Counted from the stretch's first letter, positions 13,001 to 27,432 are shown. The stretch is 64,000 nt of DNA from Apostichopus japonicus (GCF_037975245.1 NC_092569.1:4856501-4920500); one strand, 5' to 3'. Numbers and translations: made by a program. The notes: generated by a model from the letters alone, not told the origin.

Positions 13001-16000
13001 CATATGAGAATCTAGGCTAACTGTGATGAGAAGAATTTACAAAGGGAATACATTATCACTTAAAAATTAAGACAATATATTTTAGGCAACAGAGACTACG
13101 TGATTATGCACTGTGTACAAAGTACTATATAGCTAACATTAAAAGCTACAAACCAGCATTATTAGTTGGGCTGTAAAACAGGTGGCCCATTGGGAGGGGA
13201 TGCACGATTGTAAGGAGCCTGCAAGTTACAGTTTTTATGAGTTTTTTTTTTGTTTTTTTTGGAAAGGTTCATTAAAGGGGAAACACAAACAAGGTGAATT
13301 GAGTTCAAAACTCTAACGAGGGCATGATGGCATTTTGACTGTCTAGACAAATGACGGACAATAAAACTTTCCTTTTCCATAGTCATTGAGTTTTACATGA
13401 TCAAGAAGAAGTATAACAGCTTATTCGTGATGTATAAAATTTGTACAGAGGTGGTGGTTTTTAAAAGTAATAGATTAGTTAATTTCATGGGTAGTTTAAG
13501 TTTGTTTATGACTGTGCGTAACTGAGGCACATTTTTGTAAGTTTGGCAATGAAATCAGGAGTGAATACTGATCATAACTAATGGGCAGAGTACTTTTGGC
13601 AACAACTTGTTGGATAATTTCCAAAGTTAAGGTTTCCTGATAGACAATGAATTGATAAGGATAATATAAACCAAGGGATAATTTAGTGTTCAAATTTTGA
13701 ATATTTTAGCAATTTTGAAGCTGTTGAATTTGTCTCTTATAGTAATTAAATACTACAGTTCCTGTGTATAAAAAAAGAAAAAGTGCTATATTTAGACTTA
13801 TGCAATTTGACAATTTTGCAAGAATTTAACATAAATTCAGGAATAATTTGAAGGGTTAGCTATTTAAGCATCCAGAAACATAGTGTTTGAAAGCTATCTA
13901 CAAAAATTTTTAGCATGGTACTACTAAGATTCTTGGCCAAGTTTCATGACCTCAGGTCCAATACAGCAGATGGTATATATCAGTTGAATCATTAAAATGG
14001 TTAGTTATGTCTGTAAACTTTAAGTATATAAAAATTTCAGACTCTATACAGTAACTCTGTTATTATACATGTTTCACAACAAATATAGTCAGAAATTCTC
14101 AGAGTAGTCAGACGGTAGAATGAGAGTGCTGAGCTTGTGAGGAGACAGATAAGCGAGGAGAAAAGTAAACGCACAACACACAGTCATAAAATCTCAGACT
14201 AGTCCAGGTATTTGATATTTAATACACAAGTTCTGTCTTGCCTAGAAACTAAATCTAGCTGAAATGAACAAAACATTTTAAATTCTAAAAGTTATTTCTG
14301 GGTGGTTATTCTCAACAACCTAAAATTATTCAGCAAGAGATCGAGGAGGTCAGACAAAGTCACAAATTAGTGATTACACTTTTCGATCTCAATATATATT
14401 ATTACATTAAAAGGCAAAATGCAACTGGCGAGTCTTAGACTGATAAGAAACCTTTGTGATAGAATTAATTGACTGTTGTTATTTAACATGAATTCTGTAG
14501 TAATGTTTATAGTATAACGTTCTCAAGTATATGAACATCAACATTAAGCTGTGAATAGAGTGTACAGTCTCTATTTTACAACTGAAGGGGAAAAGGAAAC
14601 CAATTCTACTGGTTTAGGTACAGTATTTATGAACGATGATACTTACCTACTATCTCCATTCTATATATATGAGGAATATACAAAGGAAGATACACAGGCC
14701 TGCCGCTGGCTAAAAATTATATGCCACCGGTTGACAAAGAAAATGCGGTGCTACGTCTGTATATATACAGAACTACATCCCCTTTAAGTAGTGCTCAGTG
14801 CAAACACTGGAAGGTATGACTGACTGACTCCTAAATTAAGGGACCTTTGGCAAACAGGGCTCATAAAATGTAACTGTCTTGAAATTAAAGGGTAAGGTGA
14901 TGGTACAGTGTGAACTGTGAAATACACATTCCCTTCAAATTCTCACAGGTTTGCCATTAATAAAGTACTTTCATAGACTACCCAGCACAATTTAAGAAAA
15001 ACTTTTTTATCTTATCACCATGTCAACGAAGATTATATTGGCAAAGATTTTCACCATAAAATTTTAACAATTGTTGAAGGAATGATAACGACTTATTTGA
15101 ACATTGCAGTTGTCCAGATGCATCGAACTCTAGTTACTATTTAAGTGTTTGTTTTTAAATTTCATACATCTATACTGTTTGTTGACAGTTAAATTAGATA
15201 TTTTATGGTACCATTTACTTGTGAAGTCCTTACAGTACTTTGGAACAAATTAACAATAGTCTGACATTTTAAATAACAGAGTTTACAACTTGTCCGTAAG
15301 ATGTTTACGAGGCAAAAAATTTCTGTCAATTGATGTTTCACAAACGTCACAACAATGTTTCAAGTATAACTTCATTTTGTAACTTTTAAACGTATCTTGA
15401 CTAGTCGAATGGATGACTTTGACATTTTTCACGGAGTTTTCTTATTCAAAACTGGTCACACACTGCCACGACCGAATGCGACACAACTCAGCTTGACAGA
15501 TGTGGTGCGTTTTTTGATAGTTGTAATATATATATACCATAGTCATAAAAGTGAGCACCACACACTGAAATACTGAAGATAAGAGAACATTATAGCCACA
15601 CTTTATTATCTACCGTATGTGTACACACGATGCCACTGTTCTTTGTAGTCTACACACACTGGCCAACGTAGTTAGCAATGTACTCACACTACACGGTAGG
15701 GTCCCTTGTCTTCCTGTCACAAATGGAATCCAACTGTACATAAATACACACTGTACATATATATAAACTTTATTAAACCAGGTTATCTATTCCACAATGG
15801 GACACATTTCCATGGTGCAGTTGGACCTGACAATGCCATTTCAAACCCCCTCCCACTCAAAAAAAAAATTATTATATTATAAATTTACTTGCCTTTTTAT
15901 TTTATTTTATTTTTCTTATTTTTTTTTTCCTGTTCATTTTGAAATCCATTAATCATTATTTAAGTCAAAAAGCTCAATGCACAGTCACAGATTGAAAATA

Positions 16001-18415
16001 ATCCTTTGTACATGTTCTGAAATTTAACCCCTCTTTATGACCCATATATATATGGGAGTTAAATATAGCCAGAGCAGTTGAACACTAGGTACAGACTATT
16101 TTTTTTTTGAGGACTTGAAGCAAGTCTAAGGTAGCTCTCAACTCCAGGTGTGAATAATAACTTAACAACCAAAATACACATGCCCTTGGCATTGTCACCA
16201 TATTTTGAATTCTTCACCCCGCTCTGATATATAAGGCATCCCCTCAAGGTTCAGACGAGACAGCAAAATTAATTCTATGGAATGTTTTGCTCCATTTTAT
16301 GTTCCTTTTCTTTCTCCCCATTTTTTCTTTTCTCTGCTCTCTTTCAGTTTCATATTTGCGATTGTGATCTCACTGCGACCTGTTTTCTTTCCATTTTTTT
16401 TTTTTTTTGACGTTGAAATTTGTATAAATAATAGTTTCGCAAGAGCATACACCTTCTTCGTTAGACACATTTTGTCAGGTCTGTTGTTCAGTATGGTGAC
16501 ACTTTGCCCTACAGTATCTTGATTTGTAAAATTTGATTGAATTCTTTACTCTTAGAAGGTACATTCCAAAACCATTGACAAATGCCTTAGGGATTGCTGT
16601 AAATACAACCTTATCGCAAAATAGTACTTTTCTAAGAACTGCATATATAATATCTGTATAGTACAGTACTGTGGATACATATTGTGAAGCACTTACTTCC
16701 ACCACCAACAAGACATAAAGTATTGATCACCACTTTGCTGAATTATGAATTGATTTTGCAGTACAGGAAATGGGACACAGAACTTCAACATGGGGGGGGT
16801 GGGGCATGGGCGGGCAGAAACCAAACCAACTAGAAAGTGACATCTTTGGCAGAAACACACCTACAATACATGAACACCACTGCTCTCAAAAATACTGGGG
16901 AAACCATCTCCCCCACCAGCCATCCCTCTCCCTCCCCTTCTCCCCTAGGGTGTGACACCATGATTATAATGGGTGAATGGCACTGGATGTAGAAATGCCG
17001 AGACCATGGTCCTCTCTTGAGAGATCACTGGATCCTAGAAATATTGCTCTAAAATATATATATATTCAGTGTAGCACTATAGGCCGGGAGAAAACTTGTG
17101 CTTGCCATTTACAAACAATAATATTTCTGTACTGACACAGTATTCAGCATTTCCTACATGTTTAATTGTTTGGACTTGATTAACTACAAGTTCGAGACAC
17201 ATGTACCTCATAAACTAAGCCTTTGCAACACTGACTCTTGAGAAAACACAAACTTTTGAGAACGCCTAATATCTAAGTCGAGTTTGTCACCGTTATAAAC
17301 ACAAACAGAATCGAGATCTATGATGCAATGATTTGCACTGGTCAATCTCTGTAACAGGTAATCTGCATTATGTATATCATTAACATATATATTGCAATGT
17401 GACAAACAACTCTGTTATGGTGATATTTTCTCCACATATTCCCAATTAACTTGTGTCTTATAAGTAATATCCCAACAACAACTGTACTTGTTATTAGACT
17501 GTACAGAAGATTGGTGTTATAAATAGCACAATTGTTAAAGTAATGAAACAATGTTCATCTATGAACTAGGTATCATCAAGGAGCATCCATTGCCACATTT
17601 CCATTGTTTTGCAAATACATTTGTAAATTCAATTGTTGGTATTTGGCAATTTATGTTGTAAGTACTATATCATACATCAGTATTATTATTTCTGTTCAAA
17701 CTACCCCATAAATTCAAAATAAACAGCTGCAATCACACATTATAAACTTCTTACTGAAAGTATTGTTTTCACTATGACATTACTTTAACTATTCCCCTCA
17801 AAAGCAATTTCAAAAGGAATTTAAGGTTGCAAGGGATAAGGAAAAAGGTTCTATTTTATAATCATAAACTCCACTAACTTAGAAAATTGGAGTCAATGTA
17901 TAATGGCTATGGAATGAATGAGGACACACATGTATTGTTATAGCTTCTTTAAATATAATGTACTATGTAATGTACAAACAGTACTTACTGTTACACTTCC
18001 TGCTCCTCTTCACTGAAGTTAACATGTTCCATGGTAGTCAACTACATTTAGACCGATACAGATCTATGCAGCAATACCACCCTTTAACCCCCTTTGCTCC
18101 CTCCCCCTGCCCCCCACACCTTTCCATTTTCTATCCACACCAATAAGCATGTAAACTCTTAATCAGATTCTAGGAGTATGAAATATTTGAAGCTTATCTA
18201 TATATAGCTCTAGGGCTGGGCCATATACAATTGCTTACCCCACAGAGAGGGGATGTGTTAGCAAATATTACTGTTCTGGACCAACTTCCATTTGAGAGTG
18301 TTTGGTCAAATGCTCAGCAAATTAAAGACAGAAAAACACACGTTAATCATGATAGACAAAACTCTATGGTTTGTACTGTATGTATTTAATTCAAAGCTCA
18401 ATCCACATCACAAGT
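10020..18415. other. Intergenic, no gene recognised
   Basis: Mostly AT-rich unique-looking DNA. It includes a pyrimidine-rich patch near 11405-11465 and another near 12255-12320, an alternating TA/TACA stretch near 12978-12998, poly-T and poly-A runs (for example 13247-13260, 16396-16410) and donor-like dispersed motifs at 14110-14168 (plus strand) and 11314-11345 (minus strand). No gene, splice chain or RNA gene could be supported. Confidence 0.5.
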
Positions 18416-18870
18416 GCATTAATAATAATAATAATCAAAATAATATATTCATTTATATAGCGCAACAATACACAAATGCATTTCTAAGCGCTTTACAAAA
18501 GGTAGAAAGCCAACCAAAAAGAATTAGTTTTGAACTTTCTAATGCATATGTCGGTGCCTCTCTCATAACACGTGGTAGAGAGTTCCAAGTGTGCTGGGCT
18601 TCAGCTCTAAAAGAATTGGAACCCTGACCAGTATCTAGGGCACTGAAGAAGTGTGGTATCTACAGAGGAACGAAGATTGCGTGCAGGACGATAGAGATGA
18701 ACCATATCACCCAAGAACAGAGGGGATTGAATGTTAATGTCAAGGATTTTATCAATTAAAAGACACTACTTGAACTTGATTCTTTAGTGTTTGGGTAACC
18801 AGTGTAGGGCGACCAAATGAACAGAAGCGCTGTCACGTTACGACCTCTTTTGAATTAGGAAAATGTTTAG
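18416..18870 (-). mobile_element. LINE 3' end, minus strand, degraded
   Basis: Reading the minus strand, positions about 18611-18573 translate FRAEAQHTWNSLP. The WNSLP word is typical of the last part of CR1/Jockey-type LINE reverse-transcriptase ORFs. The 3' side of the element is an (AAT)n stretch near 18421-18432 with a TATATAGCGC word and AAGCGCTTTACAAA nearby, a layout common in animal LINE tails. The frame is broken further upstream. The LINE clade cannot be fixed by eye. Confidence 0.55.
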
Positions 18871-19170
18871 GTGAAATATTCAGGAATGAAAATATCCCCT
18901 CTGGAGCTAATTTAGACCTAGGTCATGTGTGCAGCGTTCCACCAACAAGCAATGCAGTATGTAAAATATCTGCATAGAACTCATTCCCATAGGCGCAATA
19001 CTGTAGTGTACAGTAGGTCTAACACTAAGTTAGGCTCAAAGAACTAGAACGGGGAGAACAATGTCATGCCAAGTGACCTGAAGCCCACAAAACTATTGGG
19101 GCCTTGTGACAAGACAGTAAGTACCAGTGGGTAATGGAAACATTGTACTGTCAGAAGGAATTGACATGAA

Positions 19171-19425
19171 CAGGAGTGTAGCTCAGTGGTTAATGCCGGT
19201 GCCTTCCAATCATAAGGTCCCCAGTTCGAGTCACTCCAAGATTAATGTTTGTCATCCAGTTACAGAGTTGTTGACAATTGACAATTCATAATCATGGACG
19301 TTTAATATGAATATAAGAGGTTAACTTCGGTCAGCTCGCGGCTTTGATAAGCCAAGACAGCTTCTTCGTGGGTTCCTGCTTGCATGAGGATCTAAAATAC
19401 ATACATACATACATACATACATTCG
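19171..19425 (+). mobile_element. tRNA-derived SINE, family 1, full length
   Basis: The head GGAGTGTAGCTCAGTGGTTA fits a tRNA A box, and AGTTCGAGTCACTCC fits a B box. A body common to two other copies follows (CAGTTACAGAGTTGTTGACAA, CGGTCAGCTCGCGGCTTTGA). It ends in (ATAC)n at about 19395-19422. The copies at 27190-27432 (minus) and 57766-57960 (5'-truncated) are the same family. It is not a functional tRNA, since no complete cloverleaf with acceptor stem is apparent. Confidence 0.85.
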
Positions 19426-19429
19426 AAGC

Positions 19430-22400
19430 ATTTTGCCACCTATAAATTGAAGATGTCATAGGCCTACAGAATATGGATACCTTCCCCTTCAGCTCTTAAC
19501 TTTCCACAATAATCAAGTTCTTGAGTAAAGCTGCTATAATGTGGCTTGGTTTCACAATGCGTCGCACAAATGATGTCTCAAGTTACTAACCCTAGAACCA
19601 TAACAGACACAGCTTTGAGCATCTATGTTCTCATTAACTCCTGCATCAAATGAGTGCAGGGTGGTGTTAGCAACAGGCTGCATCTAATGTGATTTATAGT
19701 GACTTCCCATCCAGTCCTACTTGCCACTAAATAAATCCAAGGCTTGGGTCTGGGTCTGGTAGTTTTCATTCTCCTAAGCCCTTCATCTGCATTGTACTTG
19801 GGATCAATAAGAAACTACTAACAAATTAACTGGATTTTTTATCTGAATTTTCTCTGTTATTTCCTTTCAGCTCTGTTTGAATTGTTGACTTTAAGCTTGT
19901 ACACTAAGGACAGTCAAACATGTAGCACTTAGAAGGTGTACTTCAGTACTGGAACGGAGCATTAATATAAGGAATAATTGGTATTGGTGTTGTCTTCAGT
20001 AGCCTTTTACCAGAGAGCTGATTATACCTTATGTCGTAGTGTTATATACAGACTTCAGTTGTACACGTTGAGAGCCATGCTTTAACTTTCGGCCCCAATA
20101 AGTCCATAAATTTCAAAGTTGTAATTTTCCAAAAAGTTATGGTACATTTCTTTGAAAGTCCCATTATTGCTTACCTTGTGAAAATTAGGAAAGGTATATT
20201 ATAAATGAAGCTGAATGTCTTGTTAAATACGTGCAGTTTATCAGGCGCAAGCGGAAAAACAAATGCTGCTTCTTTTTGCCGGACAAACAAGGCCCCCTTT
20301 TTTCTGTGCTTCCGCTTTGACGAGACCATACACTGTGTCAGCACTCTCCCCTTTTCTAGTTTTAGGTTAGGCTAGGCCTCACTCTGTAACAGCTAGGCTA
20401 TGCCTACAGTAATCTAGCCCTCAAGTCCTGGTAGGCTCAAAATATCTAGGCCTAGCCTTGGCTATATTTTCAATGTAACAATGTAGGCCTATTGCTTACT
20501 TGTTTTGTTGATCTTATGGACTAATTTGCTTCTAACTTTCTTCTTCAATTGTAACCATATGGTGGTAATGATAGAATAATAAAATTTCTTTCAAAGATAA
20601 TCACATAGTTCGTATTTAGAATTGACTGCCAGTGTGTTACTGTTACACTCCAGAGTGCTTGGATGTTTAGGCTAGGACTTCACACTAACAACTTAGGCTA
20701 CGTACCTGGCATACGATGAATGGTTTTGTTGTTTACGTTTTGCCGTCTGCTAACTAAAAAGATCACCTATTATTTTGCTATGCAGTTTCTCAAGTTTTAC
20801 CTTAGCCCAAGCTATCAGTATGCTTCAAAATTATAGAAAACTTTCTGCTTACCAATGCGTTTCAATCTAAATGCACCTGATTCTCAACAAATCCTTGCTA
20901 TTCGAGTCCTCCGTTGTTTAAAGTTTTTGCTTTTTTGAGAGGTCAGAGGTCAAGAGTCCTTTACGCACATGCCGAGGTCAACATCGAGTGCAAGTGAGCT
21001 TTGAAAACCTGGATGGTAAGTTACGCGCATGAAACACAAAATATCGTAACTGTAGTTTACTTTTTAATAGAGTTTGTTGAAGGCGAGGGACCCCTATTGA
21101 GCTAAGGAACAATGGGTATAACGTTAGCTAAGCCAAATGTGTAACAGTTGAGTTCCGTGAGTTGAAAGTTTGAAAACGTATCGACTTAAATTCGTTCCTT
21201 CTTCAAATGATTGATTGGAGATCAAAAACATTGTAGAACTCCCGATCCTTTGAAATAATACCTGACACACCCAGTGCCATTGATGTTATAGGCAAGTTCA
21301 ATTTTCCGTATCGTAATCACGTATATAACAAATATTTTAATGAAGTTCTCGAGATCTGTTAGGTACAATGCTCGAAAGTTAAAGAAGAGACAACTAATGT
21401 GCTTGAAAACATATTATGTTACATTAATCCACCAAACTATAATCAAGAATGATGAAAATTATGCATAAACTTTCACAAGTTTGTAAATAATATATAAAAA
21501 ACTTGCATAAAACTTTAGGGCAGCAGTTGTTATTTTCTTTACTGGACTAAATGGTTAAAAACTTGCTATATAGAAGTAGTCAATAAGTGTAACCGCTACA
21601 TAGATCTCTCAGTTTAAGAGGTAACCAGTTGTATTTGGATATAACCGATGGCAGAACTTGTCAGAGTAAAACATATTTAAAACTCAACGCAAAGTACTGC
21701 CTTTTTTAAGTATAAGAGGTTAATATTTTGTTCATTAACTTTGCAGTTTCCCTCTTAGCGTGGGACAACCACCATCCTCCCAAGATTCCCTCTCATTCAA
21801 TGATGAAAGCCGAATAGAGGGCGGTATGAACTTTTATTATTCGCAAAACCTTAGACGTTTCTTGTACTGACTCACAAATGTGCACTCAGCGAACCTCTCT
21901 TTGGGGGGAAGGGGGGCTGTGGACGAATGCTTCTCAACATTACCTGGCCATTCATTTGAAAGTGAAGAACAAAAACACAACAATAACAAATCAAATTAAC
22001 TTATAATAACGAAATCTGAATAGATTATCATATCCTGTGTAAAGTCATGTGTCAATCACCAATATTTTATTTTTCTCTTAGTTTTCCTTCCTAACATTTT
22101 ACAATCGGGATGCGTTTCCTCAACTCTAGATCTTCCTGCGCGTTCAACAAACTTTCTTGTTTCGAGCCTTTGGTACTCTTTCAACATTTCTTCCGCCATC
22201 AGTAGTGGGAAGGTGTTGAGGGGCGCAAACTACGGGAAATCGGACATGTATGTTGATTTAACTTGATGAGGGAAACTACAAAGTTACCCTAAACTTTCCG
22301 ACAAAATGCCATCGTCTTTGTGCATTTTTACCACAATTTCTAGTAGGTGAATTTTTTTTCCAACAACAGACATTTTTTTTTTTTAAATTTCGCAATAGGG

Positions 22401-24299
22401 CATGTTTAAGTTACATACATATATGCATGGCCACTTATTATTTACAAAATTCAAAAAGAGTATTTTTTTACAGGGAACTTCTTACTATGACAAGGAGCAG
22501 CATGGTGGGGTCATCGTGCCCCCCCCCCATCGGCTCCAGCAGGTTCTTCCCCTACTCAAGTATTTGTTATAACTCTAACTGGTGCCTTTAGCTGACCATA
22601 AACCCATCTGATGAAGATAATAACAGCTGTCCAGAGCTTGAGGTTATATGCAAATTATTATTTTTTAACAATGCTTTATATATGTATTGAATTGTGAATC
22701 TTGTCGTATTTTAATTTCAGGCTGTTATACAGGGATGCAACCACCCTTATTGTACTAGGATGTCTAATATGTTAGCTCGTCCAGAGGAGGGTGGTCCCCC
22801 TTTCTGATTAAGTTTGGAAAATCGAGGGTGCTAAGATGCAAAATGGTGCTATTAGTTTTGCAACTTTTGCAATATTGTTGAAGAATTTTCGACTGTTTAG
22901 GTCGTACACATATCATATATTTATGAACTGTACACTAGGAACGGTTGTTCATGATATTCTCTCTGCCATACCCTGATGAAAGTTTACTATAAAACGTATC
23001 GTACCGTTTTCGAAATTGCAGTGTTTGAAGTCGATTACAGATTTTGCACAAAAAGTGAACTTAAGTCAACCAGATCCTGAAGCACACTGATAAATTTTCT
23101 TTAGGTTTCTCTTTATAATTTACATCCAATATCCAAACTTTAAATTGGGATACATCTCTATATCATATGAACACACGTCAGTCGTTGCCATATTGTCAAG
23201 TTTATATCCCTTAAGTTAATTAAAATAAGCACCCTAGCCAATCCAAGGTCAAAACAATAAATGGTGGGGGGGGGGGGCGGGGGTCATGTTGTTGCCATGC
23301 AGTGCCGACATGCAGATATGCTTAAAACTAGGTATATGATTATAGTTTTTCACGCAAGGTTTTGTGGGGTTGAGAAAGGGATGTGTATATCACCCCTCCT
23401 CCTCCACCACCCCCCCCCCCCCCCCGCCCTGCCTGCCCGGATCTGCGTCTGCCGTTGTAGAGGGGTATACAAGGATAAGGAAATGTATTTGAATTTAGCT
23501 TCAACGGCATGCCCGGTGATGGGCCATGTATAATTAACATGCGTGAGGAGCTTGGGTGGAAGGGGTTATGGGGTTCATTGCACTCAAAAGCGAAGCAAAT
23601 CGTGCCATTTTCTGCCGAATATTTCTTTGATCGAAACCAATCAAATTGTACTGCTTTATCATTCGTTTCATACATCTTAAAAGATTCTTATTTTTCGAAA
23701 CGAATAAACAGAAACTAGAAACCATTGCGATGATGTTTAATCCTGATATAGAACAAGTTAAACATGTTCAATATGAAACTAACCAATTCAACCAACTATA
23801 TATCCACAAGGAGCAATCAAATTACGAAAATCAAATTTTGTATTAACTCACATCGCTGATGCTCTAAAGTCTTGTGTGGTTTGTATCAAAAAGAGTTGAT
23901 ATCTCACCGAAGACTGTTCCGTTATGATTATTTGATATTAGGAGTGAGTACCGTAATCCCGTCTCAAGATACCACACTCTTTAACCTTGATTTGCTTTCC
24001 AATCGGATTTTGCAAACGCTAACTGAGCTTTCCAAAGGCAGACTGTATAGTGAACAGGTGTTGCATTCATTATCCTTCCTGGCATGGACAATCCTCATAC
24101 CATTTCAGGAATTTATCTGGCGTCCGTATATGCAAATACGCCTCTTTTATTCCGCACTAGTTGTCTATATATTGTTAGCATACTTTGTTCAACATATAAT
24201 GTGCATGAGAATGTGTAGTAAGCAAAGAGAAGTCGCTTTATTCCATTCCCATGCCAAGCAATATATCAGCTTTGATTCACCAAATGTTTGCATATGTGT
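19430..24299. other. Intergenic, no gene recognised
   Basis: The stretch 20340-20480 is rich in TAGGCCTA-like words. G/C homopolymers occur near 22518, 23265-23276 and 23409-23425. Open frames are short and unrecognised. The longest, a 191-codon frame at 23872-24447, runs into the U2-like repeat and has no domain I recognise (see the rejected list). Confidence 0.5.
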
Positions 24300-24655
24300 A
24301 CCAATTTCTCGGCCTTTTGGCTACAGTAAGATCATGTGTATCATTATGTTCCCCTTCTGGGTGAATCGTGATACACACCTGACGATGATCACACAGTCAC
24401 AGTCCCAAATGCAAGGGGACTGGGTTGAGAGTGGATCAGTCATTTAGTAGTTTGGTTTTCGTGCCAAGGTTCTTTCCTGGGTGTCTTTTTTATAAGTATC
24501 AATTACTCGACCTTTCCAAGGGACTCGTGTTACACATTTGACGTAACATCGTCGTGATCATACGGTTACATTCTCTATGTGAGCGGACTGGGGTTGAGAG
24601 TGGATTATTTAATTATTTTGGTTTTTGTGCCCATGAATATCTTGGGTGACTCTTC
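24300..24655 (+). repeat. Direct duplication containing a U2 snRNA-like 5' segment
   Basis: The sequence TTCTCGGCCTTTTGGCTA (24306-24323) is the start of U2 snRNA as known across eukaryotes. It is followed after a short insertion by AGATCATGTGTA, which matches the next U2 segment with one change. The downstream body (ACACACCTGACGATGATCACAC ... GGACTGGGTTGAGAGTGGAT) is repeated in diverged form at 24500-24640, where the U2 word is eroded to CTCGACCTTTCC. It is probably a U2-derived retroposon duplicated in tandem, not a working snRNA gene. Confidence 0.55.
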
Positions 24656-26855
24656 TTAAAAGAACCAATTTCTTTCCTCAATGTAGTTACCGACGTCGAA
24701 CATGTGATCAATATCACTAGCGCCATCGGTTTTGATGGTCAATAATACAGCATTGTCCGCTTCTCTATGTAGTGTATAATACGCGTAACATATCTTATCC
24801 AAATACCGAGAGCAGACGACACAAAGGGCAGACAGCAAGTGAAATCGTTACAGCGCCATCTCTTACTCGTTTACCATGGTCTTTTCTTCAGAGTAGTTAA
24901 TTATTAATGGGTAACCCCTAAACCAAACACTAAGCCGGGATGGGGGGGGGGGGGTTGTCTGATATCCCCTCTCCTCCGAACAAACATGAGGACCTATCAG
25001 TGTTGTATCTCCTATAGGATTATGCCTTAGGACAGGCCCATAGAATTTCAAAGTTTCTTAACGCGATCAATTGATTCATCCATGTTACCGAGACTTTCGC
25101 AAGACGTATGATTGATGCAAGACAAGTATTGCCCACCACCAGATATTCCCGCTCCTTTGTTTTGGCAATTTACAGAGGCATGGAGCGATACCTTGAATAA
25201 CATCGACTAGTCGTTAGCGTGACATACCCATTGAGCATCTAGTCTATGGATTGATGCGATCCATGCATGGTTCAGGACTATCGTCGATTCGTATTCAGTC
25301 TGAGTCCAAGTATAGTTAATCCAGTTTCGAAACAAATCCCAGCCAAGGTGCGAGTCTGTGCCCATGCAGATGCGAGTCCTAGTCCCGGCGCGAGTCCGAA
25401 CATTCGAGTCCATAACACACAAGATCGAGTCCAGCCCACCATGTGCGGAATCAGAGCACGAATGATAGGAAACAATAATTACATTATAAATATTCACATG
25501 TCATCATTAACATATATGATATGAGTGGTCTGTGATGCACAACTCCACCAAAAAGCTCTGTGAAAGAGCATAATTTAAATTACATATGGTGTGAAAATAG
25601 GGAGGATTGAAGGTGAATAAACCATTTTAGGAAATTCTTTGGTTACATGTTGATTTAACTCTGAGCGAGCAAGTGGAAGGGTTGGGTTCAGTATGCTAAA
25701 CTTGCTCCTCTTCTAGCTTAAAATCTAGACGGTCATGATATGAAAATTTAAATGGGAAAATATCTCAGCTATCATGTGGTGGGTAGGAATTGCCAGTTGA
25801 AAACTTATTTCTTTGCATTGGTGGGTCTTGAAAGTGACGAGTTTAGTGTGTAAGTCAATGGAACAATTAATTGCCGTGCGACAGCCAAATTAGGGACTGC
25901 CATTGTGTTGACATAGTATACCACTAAAGGAAGTGATAACATCTTACTTTATGTTTGTTCTTTTCCCCCGTTATTTTCATGGTGATTAAAGTGAGCAGTA
26001 TTTCTACTTAAGACAATAACGTGTGTTAGATAATACATATAACTTTATTCTTGTAGCAGCAACAGTTTGAAATTGACTCAGGCTTTATCAAAGGAAATGA
26101 ATAAATGAATGAAGAAACAAAAACACCAACAAGAACAACACACGTAAGGAACTACATACTCGTGTATTTCTGTTGTATATATATAAATAACTTGCAGCCC
26201 ACCCGTGGGTAACGCGGTATTTTACTGTCAAACTTGCAAACAAAATGTTTTCGTTGATGTTTCAAACAGTTAAGGTTTCGTTAATGCAAATGATATTTTA
26301 GCATTTGGTCACATAACCATTGTTTTTTTGAAAGGGAAGATTTTATCTTGCTTATGCTTAACTGATCAAAGACATAAGTTTTAATTTTATTTGAACAGTA
26401 TTTCGACTATACACACAGCAATGAAGGCCTTTCCAAAGTGTCACTCTATAAACTGGTTACCGTAACGAGCTATACTAATAATTTGCGGCCTGTTACTCAG
26501 CATGACTTGTCGACCTAATGTTCGCCTCCCCCCTTACCATCGATACACTAAAATGTGTGTGTTTACGTCATGGTAACGTAATCGCCCCTCAGGCTGCATA
26601 TGAAATAATTAAGGGAGTGACGTCACAGTTAGAAAGTGCGCTGGTGTAAACGTACACCTGTAGTTTATAGTGTGCAACAGGAACGCGGGTAGTGGAGTTG
26701 AGGGAGGGATGCTATGAAGGAGGGGAAAGGGATGAGCTTGAAGGGGTGATTGAGAAGCCTGCATTGTGGGAGTGGGGAGGAAGACCCAAACAAAATGTCC
26801 GAATTGGGACATTTCATGGCTTAACCACTCACCTCTCGTACGTTATGCAGAGGGA
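24656..26855. other. Intergenic, no gene recognised
   Basis: It contains a G run at 24940-24953, a short GAGTCC-word cluster (about 25310-25430), a TGACGTCA palindrome near 26617-26626 and ordinary AT-rich DNA. No gene was recognised. Confidence 0.5.
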
Positions 26856-27137
26856 CAGGGGGTAGGAGCCAGGGGGGAGGGGCACCGATGGCACGTGCCC
26901 CACTTTTTTCCAAAGTAGCAAATGTGCCCTACTGGCAAATAAAATATGTCCCTTTGATGAAGATCTGTCTTTTGGATATCTTAAGCCTTTGTTAATTTTA
27001 ATATTTTATTTTTCGTGCACCATAATAGTATTCATGGCATACTAACATATCATATATATTTAAGTAATGTGGCCGGTGTGTACCGGTTTATAGCATAACG
27101 AGTGCTGGTTGTGGAATGACAAGCTTCCTACCCCCTG
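26856..27137. mobile_element. hAT-like MITE (282 bp)
   Basis: The left end CAGGGGGTAGGAG and the right end CTTCCTACCCCCTG are inverted repeats. Flanking 8-bp words are CAGAGGGA (26848-26855) and CAGAGGAA (27138-27145), a target duplication with one mismatch. The interior has CACGTGCCCC-type subterminal words and no coding potential. The size, ends and 8-bp duplication fit a non-autonomous hAT element. Confidence 0.6.
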
Positions 27138-27189
27138 CAGAGGAACTTAAGATCTACAAGACTGTCAATATATCGAAGAGATGATTGCA

Positions 27190-27432
27190 TGTATGTATAT
27201 ATGTATTTTAGATCCTCCTGCAAACAGGAACTCGCTAAGAAGCCTCATTGGCTTATCAAAGCCGCAAGCTGACCGAAGTCAGTCTCTTACATTCAAATTT
27301 GAACGTCCATGATTATGAATTGTCATTGTCAACAACTCTGTAACTGGACGACGTATATTAATCTTGGAGTGACTCGAACCGGTGACCTTATTATTGGAAG
27401 GCCTCGACGTTAACCACTGAGATAACACTCCT
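27190..27432 (-). mobile_element. tRNA-derived SINE, family 1, minus strand
   Basis: This is the inverse complement of the family at 19171. On the minus strand it begins AGGAGTGTTATCTCAGTGG, has the B box GGTTCGAGTCACTCC, shares the body words and ends in an ATAC-type tail. It appears full length with scattered substitutions. Confidence 0.85.

Noticed and set aside
19171-19245. Possible tRNA gene at the head of the (ATAC)n element
   Set aside because: The same head plus body recurs twice more in the window, so it is a SINE.
23872-24447. 191-codon plus-strand open frame, the longest in the window
   Set aside because: No recognisable domain. Its last third is the translated U2-like repeat, and no splice context, start context or homologous copy is evident. 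Chance or a repeat-derived frame is the simpler view.
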